64,000 nt of DNA from Insolitispirillum peregrinum. Lineage in GTDB: Bacteria > Pseudomonadota > Alphaproteobacteria > Rhodospirillales > Rhodospirillaceae. The notes below the pieces were generated by a model. That model ran no database searches and had not been told where the DNA came from. It saw only the letters and a list, made by a program, of their open reading frames with translations. A program made the position numbers and the translations under genes. Location: contig NZ_FTOA01000002.1 in assembly GCF_900156605.1 (NCBI RefSeq), positions 186,001-250,000 of the forward strand, written 5' to 3'. Below, piece by piece: positions 42,667-51,937 of the stretch. The stretch's first letter is position 1; each line of letters opens with the position of its first letter.

Positions 42667-43740
42667 TCAGCCCCCGACCGCCACCGGCGGGGTCTGGGCG
42701 GCCTGTGCGCGCAGAATCATGCCGAACAAGTCGCGCGGCTCGTCGGGGTCGGCCAGCATGTCGAGGTTCTGGTACAGCCCGACCGAGCGCAACTGATCGC
42801 GCACATAGCGCAGGGCCGAGAAGTCTTCGATGGCAAAGCCGACCGAGTCGAACAGGGTGATCTGGCGCGGATCACGGCGACCGCTGACCTGTCCGGTCAT
42901 CACTTCCCACAGTTCGATCACCGGATGATCGGCGGGCAACTGCTGGATTTCGCCTTCGATGCGGGTCTGCGGCGGGTATTCGACAAAGATGTCCGAGCGC
43001 AGCAGAATGTCATGGTGCAGCTCGGTCTTGCCCGGACAGTCGCCGCCAACGGCGTTGATATGGACCCCGGCGCCGACCATGTTGTCGGTCAGGATGGTGG
43101 CGCACTGCTTGTCGGCGGTGACGGTGGTGATGATGTGGGCGCCTTCGACCGCCTGTTCGGTCGAGGTGCAGGCGGTGATCTCGAAGCCCAGCCCGTGCAG
43201 GTTCTTCATGCACTTCTGCGTTGCCTGCGGGTCGATGTCGAACAGGCGCAGCTTGCGGATGCCGAGCAGGGCCTTGAAGGCCATCGCCTGGAATTCCGAC
43301 TGCGCGCCGTTGCCGATGATCGCCATGCAGTCGGCGCCCTGCGGGGCCAGATACCTGGCCGCCACCGCTGACGTTGCCGCCGTGCGCAGGGCGGTCAGGA
43401 TGGTCATTTCCGACATCAGCACCGGATAGCCGTTGGCAACATCGGACAGCACGCCAAAGGCGGTAACGGTCTGGCGGCCTTCGCGGGTGTTTTTGGGGTG
43501 GCCGTTGACGTACTTGAAGCCATAGACTTCGCCATCACTGGTCGGCATCAGCTCGATCACCCCTTCGGCGCTGTGCGAGGCAACGCGCGGGGTCTTGTCA
43601 AAGGCCGGCCAGCGGCGGAAATCGTCTTCGACATAGCCCGCCAGTTCGGACAGGAAGCGTTCGACGCCGATGTGCAGAACCAGCTTCATCATGTGATCGA
43701 CGCTTACGAAAGGCACCAGGTTCAGGTTCGGTATCATCAT
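42667..43740 (-). CDS. Ornithine cyclodeaminase
   Basis: The enzyme converts ornithine to proline and ammonia with NAD. The 357-residue protein shows GVIELMPTSDGEVYGFKYVNGHPKNT, the NAD-binding IIGNGAQSEFQAMAFKALLGI, and GVHINAVGGDCPGKTEL, which fit OCD/mu-crystallin proteins of the ornithine cyclodeaminase branch. Its start overlaps the arginase stop (ATGA), so both enzymes are made together: arginine to ornithine to proline. Confidence 0.92.
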   Translation of the reverse strand: MMIPNLNLVPFVSVDHMMKLVLHIGVERFLSELAGYVEDDFRRWPAFDKTPRVASHSAEGVIELMPTSDGEVYGFKYVNGHPKNTREGRQTVTAFGVLSDVANGYPVLMSEMTILTALRTAATSAVAARYLAPQGADCMAIIGNGAQSEFQAMAFKALLGIRKLRLFDIDPQATQKCMKNLHGLGFEITACTSTEQAVEGAHIITTVTADKQCATILTDNMVGAGVHINAVGGDCPGKTELHHDILLRSDIFVEYPPQTRIEGEIQQLPADHPVIELWEVMTGQVSGRRDPRQITLFDSVGFAIEDFSALRYVRDQLRSVGLYQNLDMLADPDEPRDLFGMILRAQAAQTPPVAVGG

Positions 43741-44690
43741 GCGAAGCTCCGTGTGGGGTAATCGAGCACGCGGCGGCCCATCAGGCTGGCCAGCAGATCG
43801 ACCAGCAGGGTGGCGGTGCGGCCGCGTTCATCGAGGAAGGGATTCAGTTCGGCCAGATCGACGCTGGAAACCAGACCGGTCTCGTACAGCATCTCCATGA
43901 TCAGGTGCGCCTCGCGGAAGGTGGCACCGCCGGGAACGGTGGTCCCGACCCCCGGCGCGATGCCGGGTTCGAGGAAATCGACATCCAGACTGACATGCAG
44001 CAGGCCGTTGGCCTTGTGGACCCGTTGCAGGAAGGCGCGCAGCAGCGGGGCGATGCCGTATTCGTCAATCTTGCGCATGTCGTGAACGGTGATCCCGGAG
44101 TCCTCCGGCATCACCCGCTCGGCAGGATCAACGCTGCGGATGCCCATCATGCAGATGTTGCGCGGGTTGACGGTCGCCAGCGGGGTGGGGAAATAGCCGT
44201 CAAAACCGGGCTTGCCGATGGCATAGGCCATCGGGACGCCGTGCAGGTTGCCGCTTTCGGTGGTGTCGAGGGTATGAAAGTCGGAATGGGCATCCAGCCA
44301 CAAGACAAACAGCTTGCGGTCGGATTCGGCGGCGCGACGGGCTAGCCCGGTCAGGGTTCCGGCGGCCATGCTGTGGTCGCCGCCCATGAACACCGGCAGG
44401 CCGTCGGGATCGGCAGAGGCATCATAGGCGGCCTGTGCCAGTGCGGCGGTCCAGCCGGCGACCTGTGGCAGATGCTTCAGCGCCGGATTGGGATGCACCG
44501 CCGTTTCGACGGTCAGCGGCGCGACGTTGCCCAGATCGGTGACGCGGTGGCCAAGGCCAAGCAATGCTTCGGCGATGCCTGCGGCCCGAAAGGCGCTGGG
44601 CCCCATTTCACAGCCCCGGCGACCGGTTCCATCCTGAATCGGCGCACCAATCAGGCGGCAATGTTTGTGCGAAGAGGACGTGGCAGACAT
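43737..44690 (-). CDS. rocF: Arginase
   Basis: Arginase splits arginine into ornithine and urea with a two-manganese centre. The 317-residue protein carries all metal motifs: VFMGGDHSMAAG, LWLDAHSDFHT and HVSLDVDFLEPGIAPGVGTTVPGG, and an early IGAPIQDGTGRRGCEMGP. It lies upstream of ornithine cyclodeaminase and diverges from the Lrp-type regulator, an arrangement typical of arginine-inducible catabolism. ATG start at 44690. Confidence 0.95.
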   Translation of the reverse strand: MSATSSSHKHCRLIGAPIQDGTGRRGCEMGPSAFRAAGIAEALLGLGHRVTDLGNVAPLTVETAVHPNPALKHLPQVAGWTAALAQAAYDASADPDGLPVFMGGDHSMAAGTLTGLARRAAESDRKLFVLWLDAHSDFHTLDTTESGNLHGVPMAYAIGKPGFDGYFPTPLATVNPRNICMMGIRSVDPAERVMPEDSGITVHDMRKIDEYGIAPLLRAFLQRVHKANGLLHVSLDVDFLEPGIAPGVGTTVPGGATFREAHLIMEMLYETGLVSSVDLAELNPFLDERGRTATLLVDLLASLMGRRVLDYPTRSFA

Positions 44691-44758
44691 GGCGGGTGTG
44701 TCCTTGCTGGTGATAAGGAAAGTTCATCACAAGCAGGCGGCAGAATGGAGAGGGCAAA

Positions 44759-44788
44759 TTGACAAAACTGTCAGCATTGCTTCATAAA
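44759..44788 (+). promoter_or_regulatory. Possible sigma-70 promoter of the Lrp-type regulator
   Basis: TTGACA at 44759-44764 is a perfect -35 box; CATAAA at 44783-44788 is a fair -10 at 18-base spacing, 42 bases before the start codon. The region also serves the arginase gene on the other strand. Confidence 0.45.
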
Positions 44789-44829
44789 TTGCACAGACTG
44801 ACTTCTCAAAATGGCAACAGGGGGCCGCA

Positions 44830-45279
44830 ATGACCATTTCGATGGACGCTCTGGACGAAAAGCTGATTACCCTGTTGCGCCATGATGGCCGCCGCAGCAT
44901 CTCGGATATTGCCATTGATCTGGATGTGTCACGGGCCACCGTCCGCGCCCGCATCGAACGGCTGGAAAAGGCCGGGATCATCATTGGCTACACGGTGATC
45001 CTGCGCGCCGACACGGTGGAGGCTCCGGTGCGTGGCATCATGCTGATCGAGGTCGAGGGCCATGCCAGTGACCGGGTGGTGAAGGCGCTGAGCGGCTTTC
45101 CCGAGGTGCTGGAGATCCACACCACCAATGGCCGCTGGGATCTGATTGTCGAGCTGTCTGCCACCAGTCTGCCTGAACTGGATGCCATTTTGCGGCGGAT
45201 TCGCCTGATTTCCGGCATCACCAGCAGCGAAACCAACCTTTTGCTGAATACCCCGCGCAGCACGCGCGCGCGCCTGTAG
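44830..45279 (+). CDS. Lrp/AsnC-family transcriptional regulator
   Basis: A 149-residue regulator: winged helix-turn-helix LDEKLITLLRHDGRRSISDIAIDLDVSRATVRARIERLEKAGIIIGYTVIL followed by the RAM ligand-binding domain (IMLIEVEGHASDRVVKALSGFPEVLEIHTTNGRWDLIVELSA). The position between the divergent arginase operon and the basic amino-acid transporter suggests it responds to arginine or ornithine. ATG 44830 with a GGGGG site. Confidence 0.9.
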   Translation: MTISMDALDEKLITLLRHDGRRSISDIAIDLDVSRATVRARIERLEKAGIIIGYTVILRADTVEAPVRGIMLIEVEGHASDRVVKALSGFPEVLEIHTTNGRWDLIVELSATSLPELDAILRRIRLISGITSSETNLLLNTPRSTRARL

Positions 45280-45477
45280 GTGCAGTGCGGTGACTGATTA
45301 TTGGGCAGTGCAGCAATCTGCCTAATTTTTGCCAATTTGCGCAACGGCGCCTGCCACTCTGGGCAGAAAGACGGACATTTCTATCACATTCTCGTCTATC
45401 GACCGCCACTGACCTTCGGAATACTGAACCGGCTGGCAACACAGGTTGCTTTTTCGGACAGATACCGAGGGGACGGC

Positions 45478-46320
45478 ATGGACGATCACTGTATTTCCGC
45501 CCTGGCCGATGCATCGCCGGTGCATCGCCATCCTCCGCCCAATCCGGCGGCCCCGCTGGCGGTCGAGCTGGAGGACATTCACAAGTCCTATGGCCCGCTG
45601 GAGGTGATCAAAGGGGTGTCACTCTCCGCCCGCGAAGGTGACGTGATCACCCTGATCGGTTCGTCGGGGTCGGGGAAAAGCACCTTGCTCCGCTGCATCA
45701 ACCTGCTGGAAATCCCCAACAGTGGCGCCATCCGCATCAGTGGCGAGACCATCGGCCTGAAAACCGGCCGCCTCGGGCGCACCGAGCCTGCCGACCACAA
45801 GCAGGTGGAGCGGCTGCGCACCCGGCTGGGGATGGTGTTCCAGAGCTTTAACCTGTGGAGTCACATGACCATCCTGCAAAACATCATCGAGGCACCGGTG
45901 CATGTGCTGGGGGTCCCCAAGGCCGAGGCCATCGACCACGCCCGGATGTTGCTGGACAAGGTGGGCATTCTGTCGAAGGCCGACAGTTACCCGGTGCAAC
46001 TGTCCGGCGGCCAGCAACAACGGGCGGCCATCGCGCGGGCGCTGGCGATGCAGCCGAAAGTGATGCTGTTTGATGAACCCACCTCGGCGCTGGACCCGGA
46101 ACTGGTCGGCGAAGTGTTGCGGGTGATCCGCCAGTTGGCCGAAGAAGGCAACACCATGGTGCTGGTGACGCACGAAATGGCCTTTGCCCGCGAAGTGTCC
46201 TCCGAGGTGGTGTTTCTCCATCAGGGCCGGATCGAAGAACAGGGCCACCCCGACAAGGTGCTGACCAACCCGGACTCCGAGCGGGTACGCCAGTTCCTGT
46301 CGCGCCATCTGTCATCATAA
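45478..46320 (+). CDS. Basic amino-acid ABC transporter, ATP-binding protein
   Basis: The 280-residue ATPase energises uptake of arginine, ornithine or related amino acids. It has Walker A GSSGSGKST, the Q-loop MVFQSFNLWSHMT, the signature LSGGQQQRAAIARALAM, Walker B MLFDEPTSALDPELVGEV and the switch THEMAFAREV, closest in style to HisP/AotP. The N-terminus is about 30 residues longer than HisP (SPVHRHPPPNPAAPLAVELEDIHKSYG). It is the first gene of a four-gene operon. Confidence 0.92.
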   Translation: MDDHCISALADASPVHRHPPPNPAAPLAVELEDIHKSYGPLEVIKGVSLSAREGDVITLIGSSGSGKSTLLRCINLLEIPNSGAIRISGETIGLKTGRLGRTEPADHKQVERLRTRLGMVFQSFNLWSHMTILQNIIEAPVHVLGVPKAEAIDHARMLLDKVGILSKADSYPVQLSGGQQQRAAIARALAMQPKVMLFDEPTSALDPELVGEVLRVIRQLAEEGNTMVLVTHEMAFAREVSSEVVFLHQGRIEEQGHPDKVLTNPDSERVRQFLSRHLSS

Positions 46321-46374
46321 GTTTCTCGTCATGACAACGCCATAACGGCGGCATTTTTCCCAGAGGCTTTAACC

Positions 46375-47220
46375 ATGAACAATACCCTGCTGGCGCTGGC
46401 TTTCGGCGCCTTGCTCCCCTGCCTTGCCCTGTCGCAGCCCGCCGAGGCGAAGGACTGGAGCAAAATCCGCATTGCCTCCGAAGGCGCCTATGCGCCGTGG
46501 AACGGCATGGACCCGTCGGGCAAGCTGATCGGCTTTGAAATCGACCTGGCCCAAAGCCTGTGCAAACGGATGCAGGCCGACTGCGAGATCGTGGCGCAGG
46601 ATTGGGACGGCATGATCCCCGCCCTGCAACAGGGCAAGTACGATGCGATCATGGCGGCGATGTCGATCACCGACGAGCGCAAGGCGGTGATGGATTTTGC
46701 CGGTCCCTATGGCACCGAACCGTCGGCGTTCAGTGTGCTGGCGGACTCGCCGCTGGGGCAGGTGGTCTTTGCCAGCAAGCGGGTCAACCTGTCGGCTCCC
46801 GATGCGACGGGCGAGGCGGCACTGGCCGAGCTGGTCAAGGCGCTGAAGGGCAAGAGCATCGGCGTGCAGACTTCGACCATTCAGGCCAACTTTGTTGACA
46901 AATACCTGCCGGATGTGTCGGTGCGCACCTATGACAAGCTCGACAGCGCCAGTATCGACCTGCTGGCCGGGCGGGTGGATGCCATCCTCGGCGACCGCTC
47001 GGTGATCGAGGCGCTGGGAGCCTCGCAGGGCGGCAAAATGGTCCAGTTCGGGCCGGATTTCGTGCGGGGTGTGCTCGGCGACGGCTTCGGAATCGGTCTG
47101 CGCAAGGCCGATGCCGACCTGAAAGCCAAATTCAACGACGCCCTGGCGGCGGCCACCGCCGACGGCACAGTCAGCAAGCTCAGCTTGCAGCACTTTGGCT
47201 ATGACGTGTCGGTGAAATAG
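46375..47220 (+). CDS. Basic amino-acid ABC transporter, periplasmic binding protein
   Basis: A 281-residue solute-binding protein (family 3) with a signal peptide ending QPAEA. Mature-part motifs are IRIASEGAYAPWNGMDPSGKLIGFEIDLAQSLCKRM, DWDGMIPALQQGKYDAIMAAMSITDERKAVMDFAGPY and DALLGD-like sequence (here VDAILGDRSV), matching the lysine/arginine/ornithine-binding ArgT/AotJ group. Acidic residues and the neighbouring arginase genes support arginine or ornithine as the ligand. Between this gene and the permease lies a 120-base spacer with two hairpins. Confidence 0.92.
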   Translation: MNNTLLALAFGALLPCLALSQPAEAKDWSKIRIASEGAYAPWNGMDPSGKLIGFEIDLAQSLCKRMQADCEIVAQDWDGMIPALQQGKYDAIMAAMSITDERKAVMDFAGPYGTEPSAFSVLADSPLGQVVFASKRVNLSAPDATGEAALAELVKALKGKSIGVQTSTIQANFVDKYLPDVSVRTYDKLDSASIDLLAGRVDAILGDRSVIEALGASQGGKMVQFGPDFVRGVLGDGFGIGLRKADADLKAKFNDALAAATADGTVSKLSLQHFGYDVSVK

Positions 47221-47227
47221 AGCAAAT

Positions 47228-47305
47228 CCCGAGCAGATGGACCCAAAGGAATGGGGTCCGGGGCCTCAAGGCCCCGGCGAGGTGTGGAGCAGCGCTCCAC
47301 GTCCT
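47228..47305. repeat. Double-hairpin repeat inside the transporter operon
   Basis: CCGGGGCC-TCAA-GGCCCCGG (47258-47277) is followed by TGGAGC-AGC-GCTCCA (47285-47299). It may stabilise the upstream mRNA so that the binding protein is made in excess. The same unit, reversed and interrupted, lies at 9593-9735. Confidence 0.85.
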
Positions 47306-47340
47306 TGCTTCCTGACTGTTGTCTTTTTCTGGGGGCCGTG

Positions 47341-48045
47341 ATGCTGGACCTGCTTTCTTTTGGACCAAATGGCTGGGGGGCACAACTGCTGTCCGGCACA
47401 CTGATGACCCTGCTGGTGGCGGTGTCGGCCTTTGGCTTCGGGGTGCTGATCGGCTCGTTTGCCGCCGCTGCCAAACTGGGCGACCGCCTGCTGCTGCGCG
47501 GGCTGGCCGAAACCTACACCACCGTCGTGCGCGGGATTCCCGAGCTGCTGGTGATCTATCTGCTGTTCTTTGGCGGATCGGGGATGGTGATGGCTCTGGC
47601 GCGGGTGTTTGGCTATGACGGCTATCTGGAACTGAACGCCTTTACCATCGGCGTGGTGGCAGTCGGGCTGATTTCCGGTGCCTATTCCACCGAAGTGATC
47701 CGGGCGGCGGTGCGTGCCGTGCCGAAAGGCCAGCTCGAAGCCGCCCGCGCCTGCGGTATGCCGAAGATGTTGATCCTGCGGCGGATTCTGGTGCCGCTGA
47801 CCCTGCGCCACGCCCTGCCGGGGCTGGGCAATGTCTGGCAGTTGACCCTGAAGGATACCGCGCTGATTTCCGTTACCGCGCTGGCCGAAATCATGCGTAT
47901 CGCCCATCTGGCGGCGGGAGCGTCGCGGCAACCGTTCGTGTTCTACACCACCGCTGCCCTGCTGTATCTGCTGCTGACCTCGGCTTCGACCATCCTGTTC
48001 GAGCAGGCCGAGCGGTACGCCAACCGTGGAACGGGGAGACGCTGA
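47341..48045 (+). CDS. Basic amino-acid ABC transporter permease 1 (HisQ/AotQ type)
   Basis: A 234-residue membrane protein with about five helices, starting MLDLLSFGPNGWGAQLLSGTLMTLLVAV. The coupling segment EAARACGMPKMLILRRILVPLTLRHALPGLGNVWQLTLKDTALISV is the EAA motif that contacts the ATPase. The ATG at 47341 suits the family; the frame is open to 47251 through the repeat. It pairs with the next permease to form the channel. Confidence 0.92.
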   Translation: MLDLLSFGPNGWGAQLLSGTLMTLLVAVSAFGFGVLIGSFAAAAKLGDRLLLRGLAETYTTVVRGIPELLVIYLLFFGGSGMVMALARVFGYDGYLELNAFTIGVVAVGLISGAYSTEVIRAAVRAVPKGQLEAARACGMPKMLILRRILVPLTLRHALPGLGNVWQLTLKDTALISVTALAEIMRIAHLAAGASRQPFVFYTTAALLYLLLTSASTILFEQAERYANRGTGRR

Positions 48046-48047
48046 TC

Positions 48048-48725
48048 ATGAACTGGACCCTGATGTGGGACAGCCTGCCGCGCCTGCTGGCCGCCCTGCC
48101 GCTGACCCTGACGCTGGTGTTTGCGGCTCTGGCCTGTGGCGGCGTGATTGCCTTTGTGACGGCGTTACTGCGGCTGTCGGACTATCGCCCGCTGGTGTGG
48201 ACGATCAAGACTTATGTGTTTGCCTTTCGCGGTACGCCGCTGCTGGTGCAGATTTTCCTGCTGTATTACGGGCTGGGGCAGTTTGACGCGGTGCGCACCA
48301 GTGTGCTGTGGCCTTTTTTGCGCGAGCCGCTGTGGTGCGCGATTCTGGCCCTCAGCCTGAACACCGGAGCCTATACCTGTGAAATCCTGCGCGGCGCGCT
48401 GCAATCGGTGCCCGCGGGGCAGGTCGAAGCGGCGCGGGCCTGCGGCATGTCGCGCACGCTGGCCTTCCGGCGGATTGTGCTGCCGATTGCCTTCCGCCAG
48501 ATGCTGCCCACCTATGGCAACGAAATCATCCTGATGGTCAAGGCCAGCTCGCTCGCCAGCACCATCACCATGATGGAACTGACTGGCGTCGCCCGGAAAA
48601 TCATCGCCCAGAGCTTTGCGGTGTTCGAGATTTTCATCCTCGCCGGGGTGATTTATCTGGCGCTGAACTTTGTGGCCTCGCAGGCCATCCGGCTGGGGGA
48701 AAAGCGGTTGCAGCCCTGTGGATAA
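48048..48725 (+). CDS. Basic amino-acid ABC transporter permease 2 (HisM/AotM type)
   Basis: A 225-residue membrane protein starting MNWTLMWDSLPRLLAALPLTLTLVFAALACGG with the conserved FRGTPLLVQIFLLYYGLGQF and the EAA loop EAARACGMSRTLAFRRIVLPIAFRQMLPTYGNEIILMVKASSLAST. It begins 2 bases after the first permease stop. Last gene of the transporter operon; the convergent LysE-type gene ends 2 bases away. Confidence 0.93.
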   Translation: MNWTLMWDSLPRLLAALPLTLTLVFAALACGGVIAFVTALLRLSDYRPLVWTIKTYVFAFRGTPLLVQIFLLYYGLGQFDAVRTSVLWPFLREPLWCAILALSLNTGAYTCEILRGALQSVPAGQVEAARACGMSRTLAFRRIVLPIAFRQMLPTYGNEIILMVKASSLASTITMMELTGVARKIIAQSFAVFEIFILAGVIYLALNFVASQAIRLGEKRLQPCG

Positions 48726-48727
48726 CG

Positions 48728-49399
48728 TCAGGCGAACTTGCGCTCGGTCAGGAACAGGCGGATGGCAAAGCCGATGAAGATCACCCCGGCGATGCCATCC
48801 AGCGCGGCGCGGATGCGGGTGCTGCCCATCAGGGCCTTACCGACGCCCGAGGCCATCACCGCCATCACCAGCAAAAAGCCGCAGCCGAACAGGGCGAGGG
48901 TCAGGCCGAGAATCAGGCTCTGCACGCCGACATGGCCCAGCGCCGGATTGACGAATTGCGGCACAAAAGCCAGAAAAAACAGGATGATCTTGACGTTCAG
49001 CAGATTGGTCATCATGCCGTGCAGGAAAGTTTTGCGCGGCGACAGCCGGGCGACCTGCGGCACGGCACCCCCGGCCTGCGCTTTCCACAGTTTCCACGCG
49101 CCCTGCAATGACTTGCTGCCGACCCACAGCAGGTAAAAGGCCCCGACAATCTGCAGCACGCCGAACAGGTGCGGCGAGGCGGCAATCAGCGCCGAGACGC
49201 CCAGTGCAGCCAGCACCGAATGCACCAGCGCTCCGACGCCGATTCCGGCAGTGGCGATCCAGCCGGCTTTCCAGCCTTCAAACAGGCCCCGGCTGAGAAT
49301 CAACAGCATGTCCGGTCCGGGGATCAGAATCAGGATCAGCACGGCCAGCAGATACAGGCGGTAGAGGTCAAAGTCGATCAGGGTGGCGAGGGACAGCAT
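48728..49399 (-). CDS. LysE/RhtB-family amino-acid exporter
   Basis: A 223-residue protein of six membrane helices with LILIPGPDMLLILSRGLFEGWKAGWIATAGIGVGALVHSVLAALGVSALI and LLNVKIILFFLAFVPQFVNP, both typical of LysE/RhtB exporters of amino acids or homoserine lactones. The substrate cannot be read from sequence. Its position beside a basic amino-acid import operon, and convergent with it, would fit export of excess arginine, lysine or ornithine, but this is inference. Confidence 0.9.
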   Translation of the reverse strand: MLSLATLIDFDLYRLYLLAVLILILIPGPDMLLILSRGLFEGWKAGWIATAGIGVGALVHSVLAALGVSALIAASPHLFGVLQIVGAFYLLWVGSKSLQGAWKLWKAQAGGAVPQVARLSPRKTFLHGMMTNLLNVKIILFFLAFVPQFVNPALGHVGVQSLILGLTLALFGCGFLLVMAVMASGVGKALMGSTRIRAALDGIAGVIFIGFAIRLFLTERKFA

Positions 49400-49564
49400 C
49401 GGGAGCGGCCTGTGTGGGAAAAAACGGGCCTGATGGTACCACGGCGGGGTGATCGGAGCATTGTTGATCTTGTGGAAACAGTGCTGTCGCGCTCCGGTGG
49501 CTTCCGGCGGGCGGTGGGAGGTCTAAGGTAGAGCCTCATTCTTTCCCGCACGAGGTTTCCCGCA

Positions 49565-50182
49565 ATGAGCGCTCCCCTGATCCTTACCCTGCATGGCGTC
49601 GGCAGCAATGGTGCCGACATGGCTCCGGTTGGCGAGGCGCTGGCCAGCGTCTTGCCGGGCAGCCGGACCGCTTCGCCCGATGCCCCGGACTCCTTTGGCG
49701 GGCCGTCTTTTGGTGGGGCTGGCCGCTGGCAGTGGTTCAGCATTGATGGCGTCACCACCAGCAACCGCCCGCAGCGGGTGATGGCGGCGCGGGCGGCGTT
49801 TGATGCGGTGGTCGGGCAGATCATCGCCGCCCACGGGCTGGAAACGGCCCTCGACCGGGTGGTGTTTGCCGGTTTTTCGCAAGGGGCGATCATGGCCCTT
49901 GATGCGGTGGCCTCGGGGCGCTGGGCGGTGGGGGCGGTGCTGGCCTTTTCCGGGCGCCTGGCTTCGCCGCTGCCACTGACCCCGGCCAGCGGAACGCCGG
50001 TGTTGCTGCTGCACGGCGACGCCGATCCGGTGATGCCGACCCGTGAAAGCCTGTTGGCCTGCGATGCCCTGACCTTGCAGGGCATGCGGGCCGAGGTGCA
50101 AACCTTCCCCGGTCTTGGGCACGGCATCTCACCGGCAACCATCGCTGCCGGGCAACGCTTCCTGAGCGGGATTTACCTGTAA
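49565..50182 (+). CDS. Alpha/beta hydrolase, phospholipase/carboxylesterase type
   Basis: A 205-residue serine hydrolase of the small carboxylesterase (YpfH/EstB) kind: LILTLHGVGSNGADM supplies the oxyanion loop, VVFAGFSQGAIMALDA the nucleophile elbow, LLLHGDADPVMP the acid and PGLGHGISP the histidine. No signal peptide, so cytoplasmic. Its natural substrate is unknown. ATG 49565 has CGAGGT upstream at a slightly long distance. Confidence 0.9.
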   Translation: MSAPLILTLHGVGSNGADMAPVGEALASVLPGSRTASPDAPDSFGGPSFGGAGRWQWFSIDGVTTSNRPQRVMAARAAFDAVVGQIIAAHGLETALDRVVFAGFSQGAIMALDAVASGRWAVGAVLAFSGRLASPLPLTPASGTPVLLLHGDADPVMPTRESLLACDALTLQGMRAEVQTFPGLGHGISPATIAAGQRFLSGIYL

Positions 50183-50192
50183 GGAGGGTGCC

Positions 50193-50825
50193 TCAACACT
50201 GGTCGGCCAGCAGATCGGCGGCGGTGGCCACCACCGGGCCGTGGGTGTCAAACAACCCGGCCAGACTGGCCCGGTGCAACTCTTCGGCGCTGATGATCGC
50301 CCCCGGACGGGTCGGGTCGGGCAGCGGGCGGGTGGCACAGGCCGAGGCGACCACCGTGCAGCGATAGCCCAGATCACGCGCCCCGCGCACGGTGGAACTG
50401 ACGCAGTTGTGGGTCATGAAGCCGACCACCACCAGCTCGTCCCGTCCGCGTGCCCGCCACGGAGCCAGCTCGGCGGCGAGGGTGGTTTCGGTAAAGCCGT
50501 TGGCAAAGGTCTTTTCCACCACCACTTCCTCTCCCTGCGGGGCGAGGGCATCAATGATGCGGGTCTGCGGGTTGGTGGGGGCGAACGGACTGTCGCCCCC
50601 ACTGCGATGCACGATGTGGATCACCGGCGCTCCGGCGGCGCGTGCCTGCGCCAGCACGTCAGCCGCTTCGGCCACCGCCTCGTCCATGCCGGTCAACGGA
50701 ATGACACCATCCAGATAGACCCGTTGGGCATCGATGATCAGCAGGGTGGCGCGATCCCACCGTGGCGGGGTCAGCGAGGCCTTGACCATCTGCAACAGGG
50801 TCAGGGGAACAAAAGAATTGGTCAT
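50193..50825 (-). CDS. Isochorismatase-family cysteine hydrolase
   Basis: A 210-residue protein with the isochorismatase-like fold: RATLLIIDAQRVYLDGVIPL (Asp), EVVVEKTFANGFTETTL (Lys), and VVVGFMTHNCVSSTVRGARDLGYRCTVVASACATR, where the cysteine is the nucleophile of hydrolases acting on nicotinamide, ureas or carbamoyl compounds. ATG 50825 follows GGAGACC; the frame stays open to 51173 across the LysR promoter. It diverges from a LysR gene that probably regulates it. Confidence 0.88.
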   Translation of the reverse strand: MTNSFVPLTLLQMVKASLTPPRWDRATLLIIDAQRVYLDGVIPLTGMDEAVAEAADVLAQARAAGAPVIHIVHRSGGDSPFAPTNPQTRIIDALAPQGEEVVVEKTFANGFTETTLAAELAPWRARGRDELVVVGFMTHNCVSSTVRGARDLGYRCTVVASACATRPLPDPTRPGAIISAEELHRASLAGLFDTHGPVVATAADLLADQC

Positions 50826-50961
50826 GGAAGGTCTCCGCGCTGGGGGGGCTTGACGGGGGAGTTGCTTTCCCCTGTTGTGCCTCACAACCGCTTCTGCGAA
50901 AATCAGCAAGTGTGCAGTCATGTTCTGCAAAAATGCAGACCCGCTGCGGCAGGAGAAAACG

Positions 50962-51864
50962 ATGGACTGGCAGCATCTGCGCACCGTGCTGGCGATCGGG
51001 CGGGGCGGCACCCTGTCGGCGGCAGCCCGCGTGCTGGGCGTCAACCAGACCACCGCCGCCCGCCATCTGGATACCGCCGAGCAGGCGCTGGGAACGCCGC
51101 TGTTCCTGCGGCTGGGCGGACGGTTGCAGCCGACGGCGGCGGGGCAGATTGCGCTGGAGCGTGCCGCCCGCATGGAGGCCGAGGCGCTGGCCTGTCAGCA
51201 CGCCATTCAGGACGAACAGGCCCTGCTGGCTGGTCCGGTCAGCCTGACCGCCACCGAAGGGGTGGTGGATGTGCTGCTGGCCCCGCACCTGTCGCAGCTT
51301 TACGCCCGTGTGCCGGGGGTGCGGGTCGAGCTGCTGGGCAGCCACGAGCGCCTCAGCCTGCAACGGCGCGAGGCCGATCTGGCCCTGCGGCTGGCCCGTC
51401 CCCGCCCCGAGCCAGAGGGCGGGCAGGGGGCCGAAACGGCAATGGTCACCCGCAAGCTGGCCGATATCGGCTATGCCGCCTACCGGGCGCAGGGACGCCC
51501 GGCATCTGCCTGTCCCGGCTGGCTGACCTACAGCACCGCCTGGGCCAGCCTGCCCGAAGCACAATGGGCGGCAGACCAGCCGGAAGACATCCTGTTGCGC
51601 TCGAACAGCCTCGGCAGTCTGGTGGCGGCGGCGGTCAGCGGGTTGGGGTGGCTGGCCCTGCCGTGCTATCTGGGCGACGGAGTGGCGGGACTGGTGCGCG
51701 ACCCGCGACCGGTACCGGTGCAGCGCGAGCTGTGGCTGGTGGCCCATCAGCAGGTGATCCGTTTGCCACGGGTGCGGGCGGTGGCGGACTGGGTCGGTGA
51801 ACTGATCCACCAGCGCCGCGACTGGCTGCTGGCCGGAGAGTCGCCAGATTTGGGGAGTCCCTGA
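50962..51864 (+). CDS. LysR-family transcriptional regulator
   Basis: A 300-residue regulator with the N-terminal winged helix MDWQHLRTVLAIGRGGTLSAAARVLGVNQTTAARHLDTAEQALGTPLFLRLGGRLQPTAAG, followed by a substrate-binding domain. ATG 50962 has AGGAGAAAAC. The 136-base divergent gap to the isochorismatase-like gene suggests local control. The effector is unknown. Confidence 0.92.
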   Translation: MDWQHLRTVLAIGRGGTLSAAARVLGVNQTTAARHLDTAEQALGTPLFLRLGGRLQPTAAGQIALERAARMEAEALACQHAIQDEQALLAGPVSLTATEGVVDVLLAPHLSQLYARVPGVRVELLGSHERLSLQRREADLALRLARPRPEPEGGQGAETAMVTRKLADIGYAAYRAQGRPASACPGWLTYSTAWASLPEAQWAADQPEDILLRSNSLGSLVAAAVSGLGWLALPCYLGDGVAGLVRDPRPVPVQRELWLVAHQQVIRLPRVRAVADWVGELIHQRRDWLLAGESPDLGSP

Positions 51865-51937
51865 AGGTTGCTTGTCGCCTTGGGGAGCGGGCCGTATTGT
51901 CTTTGCCGTTGATAGCCCTGATGAAGCGAGTTCAGTG

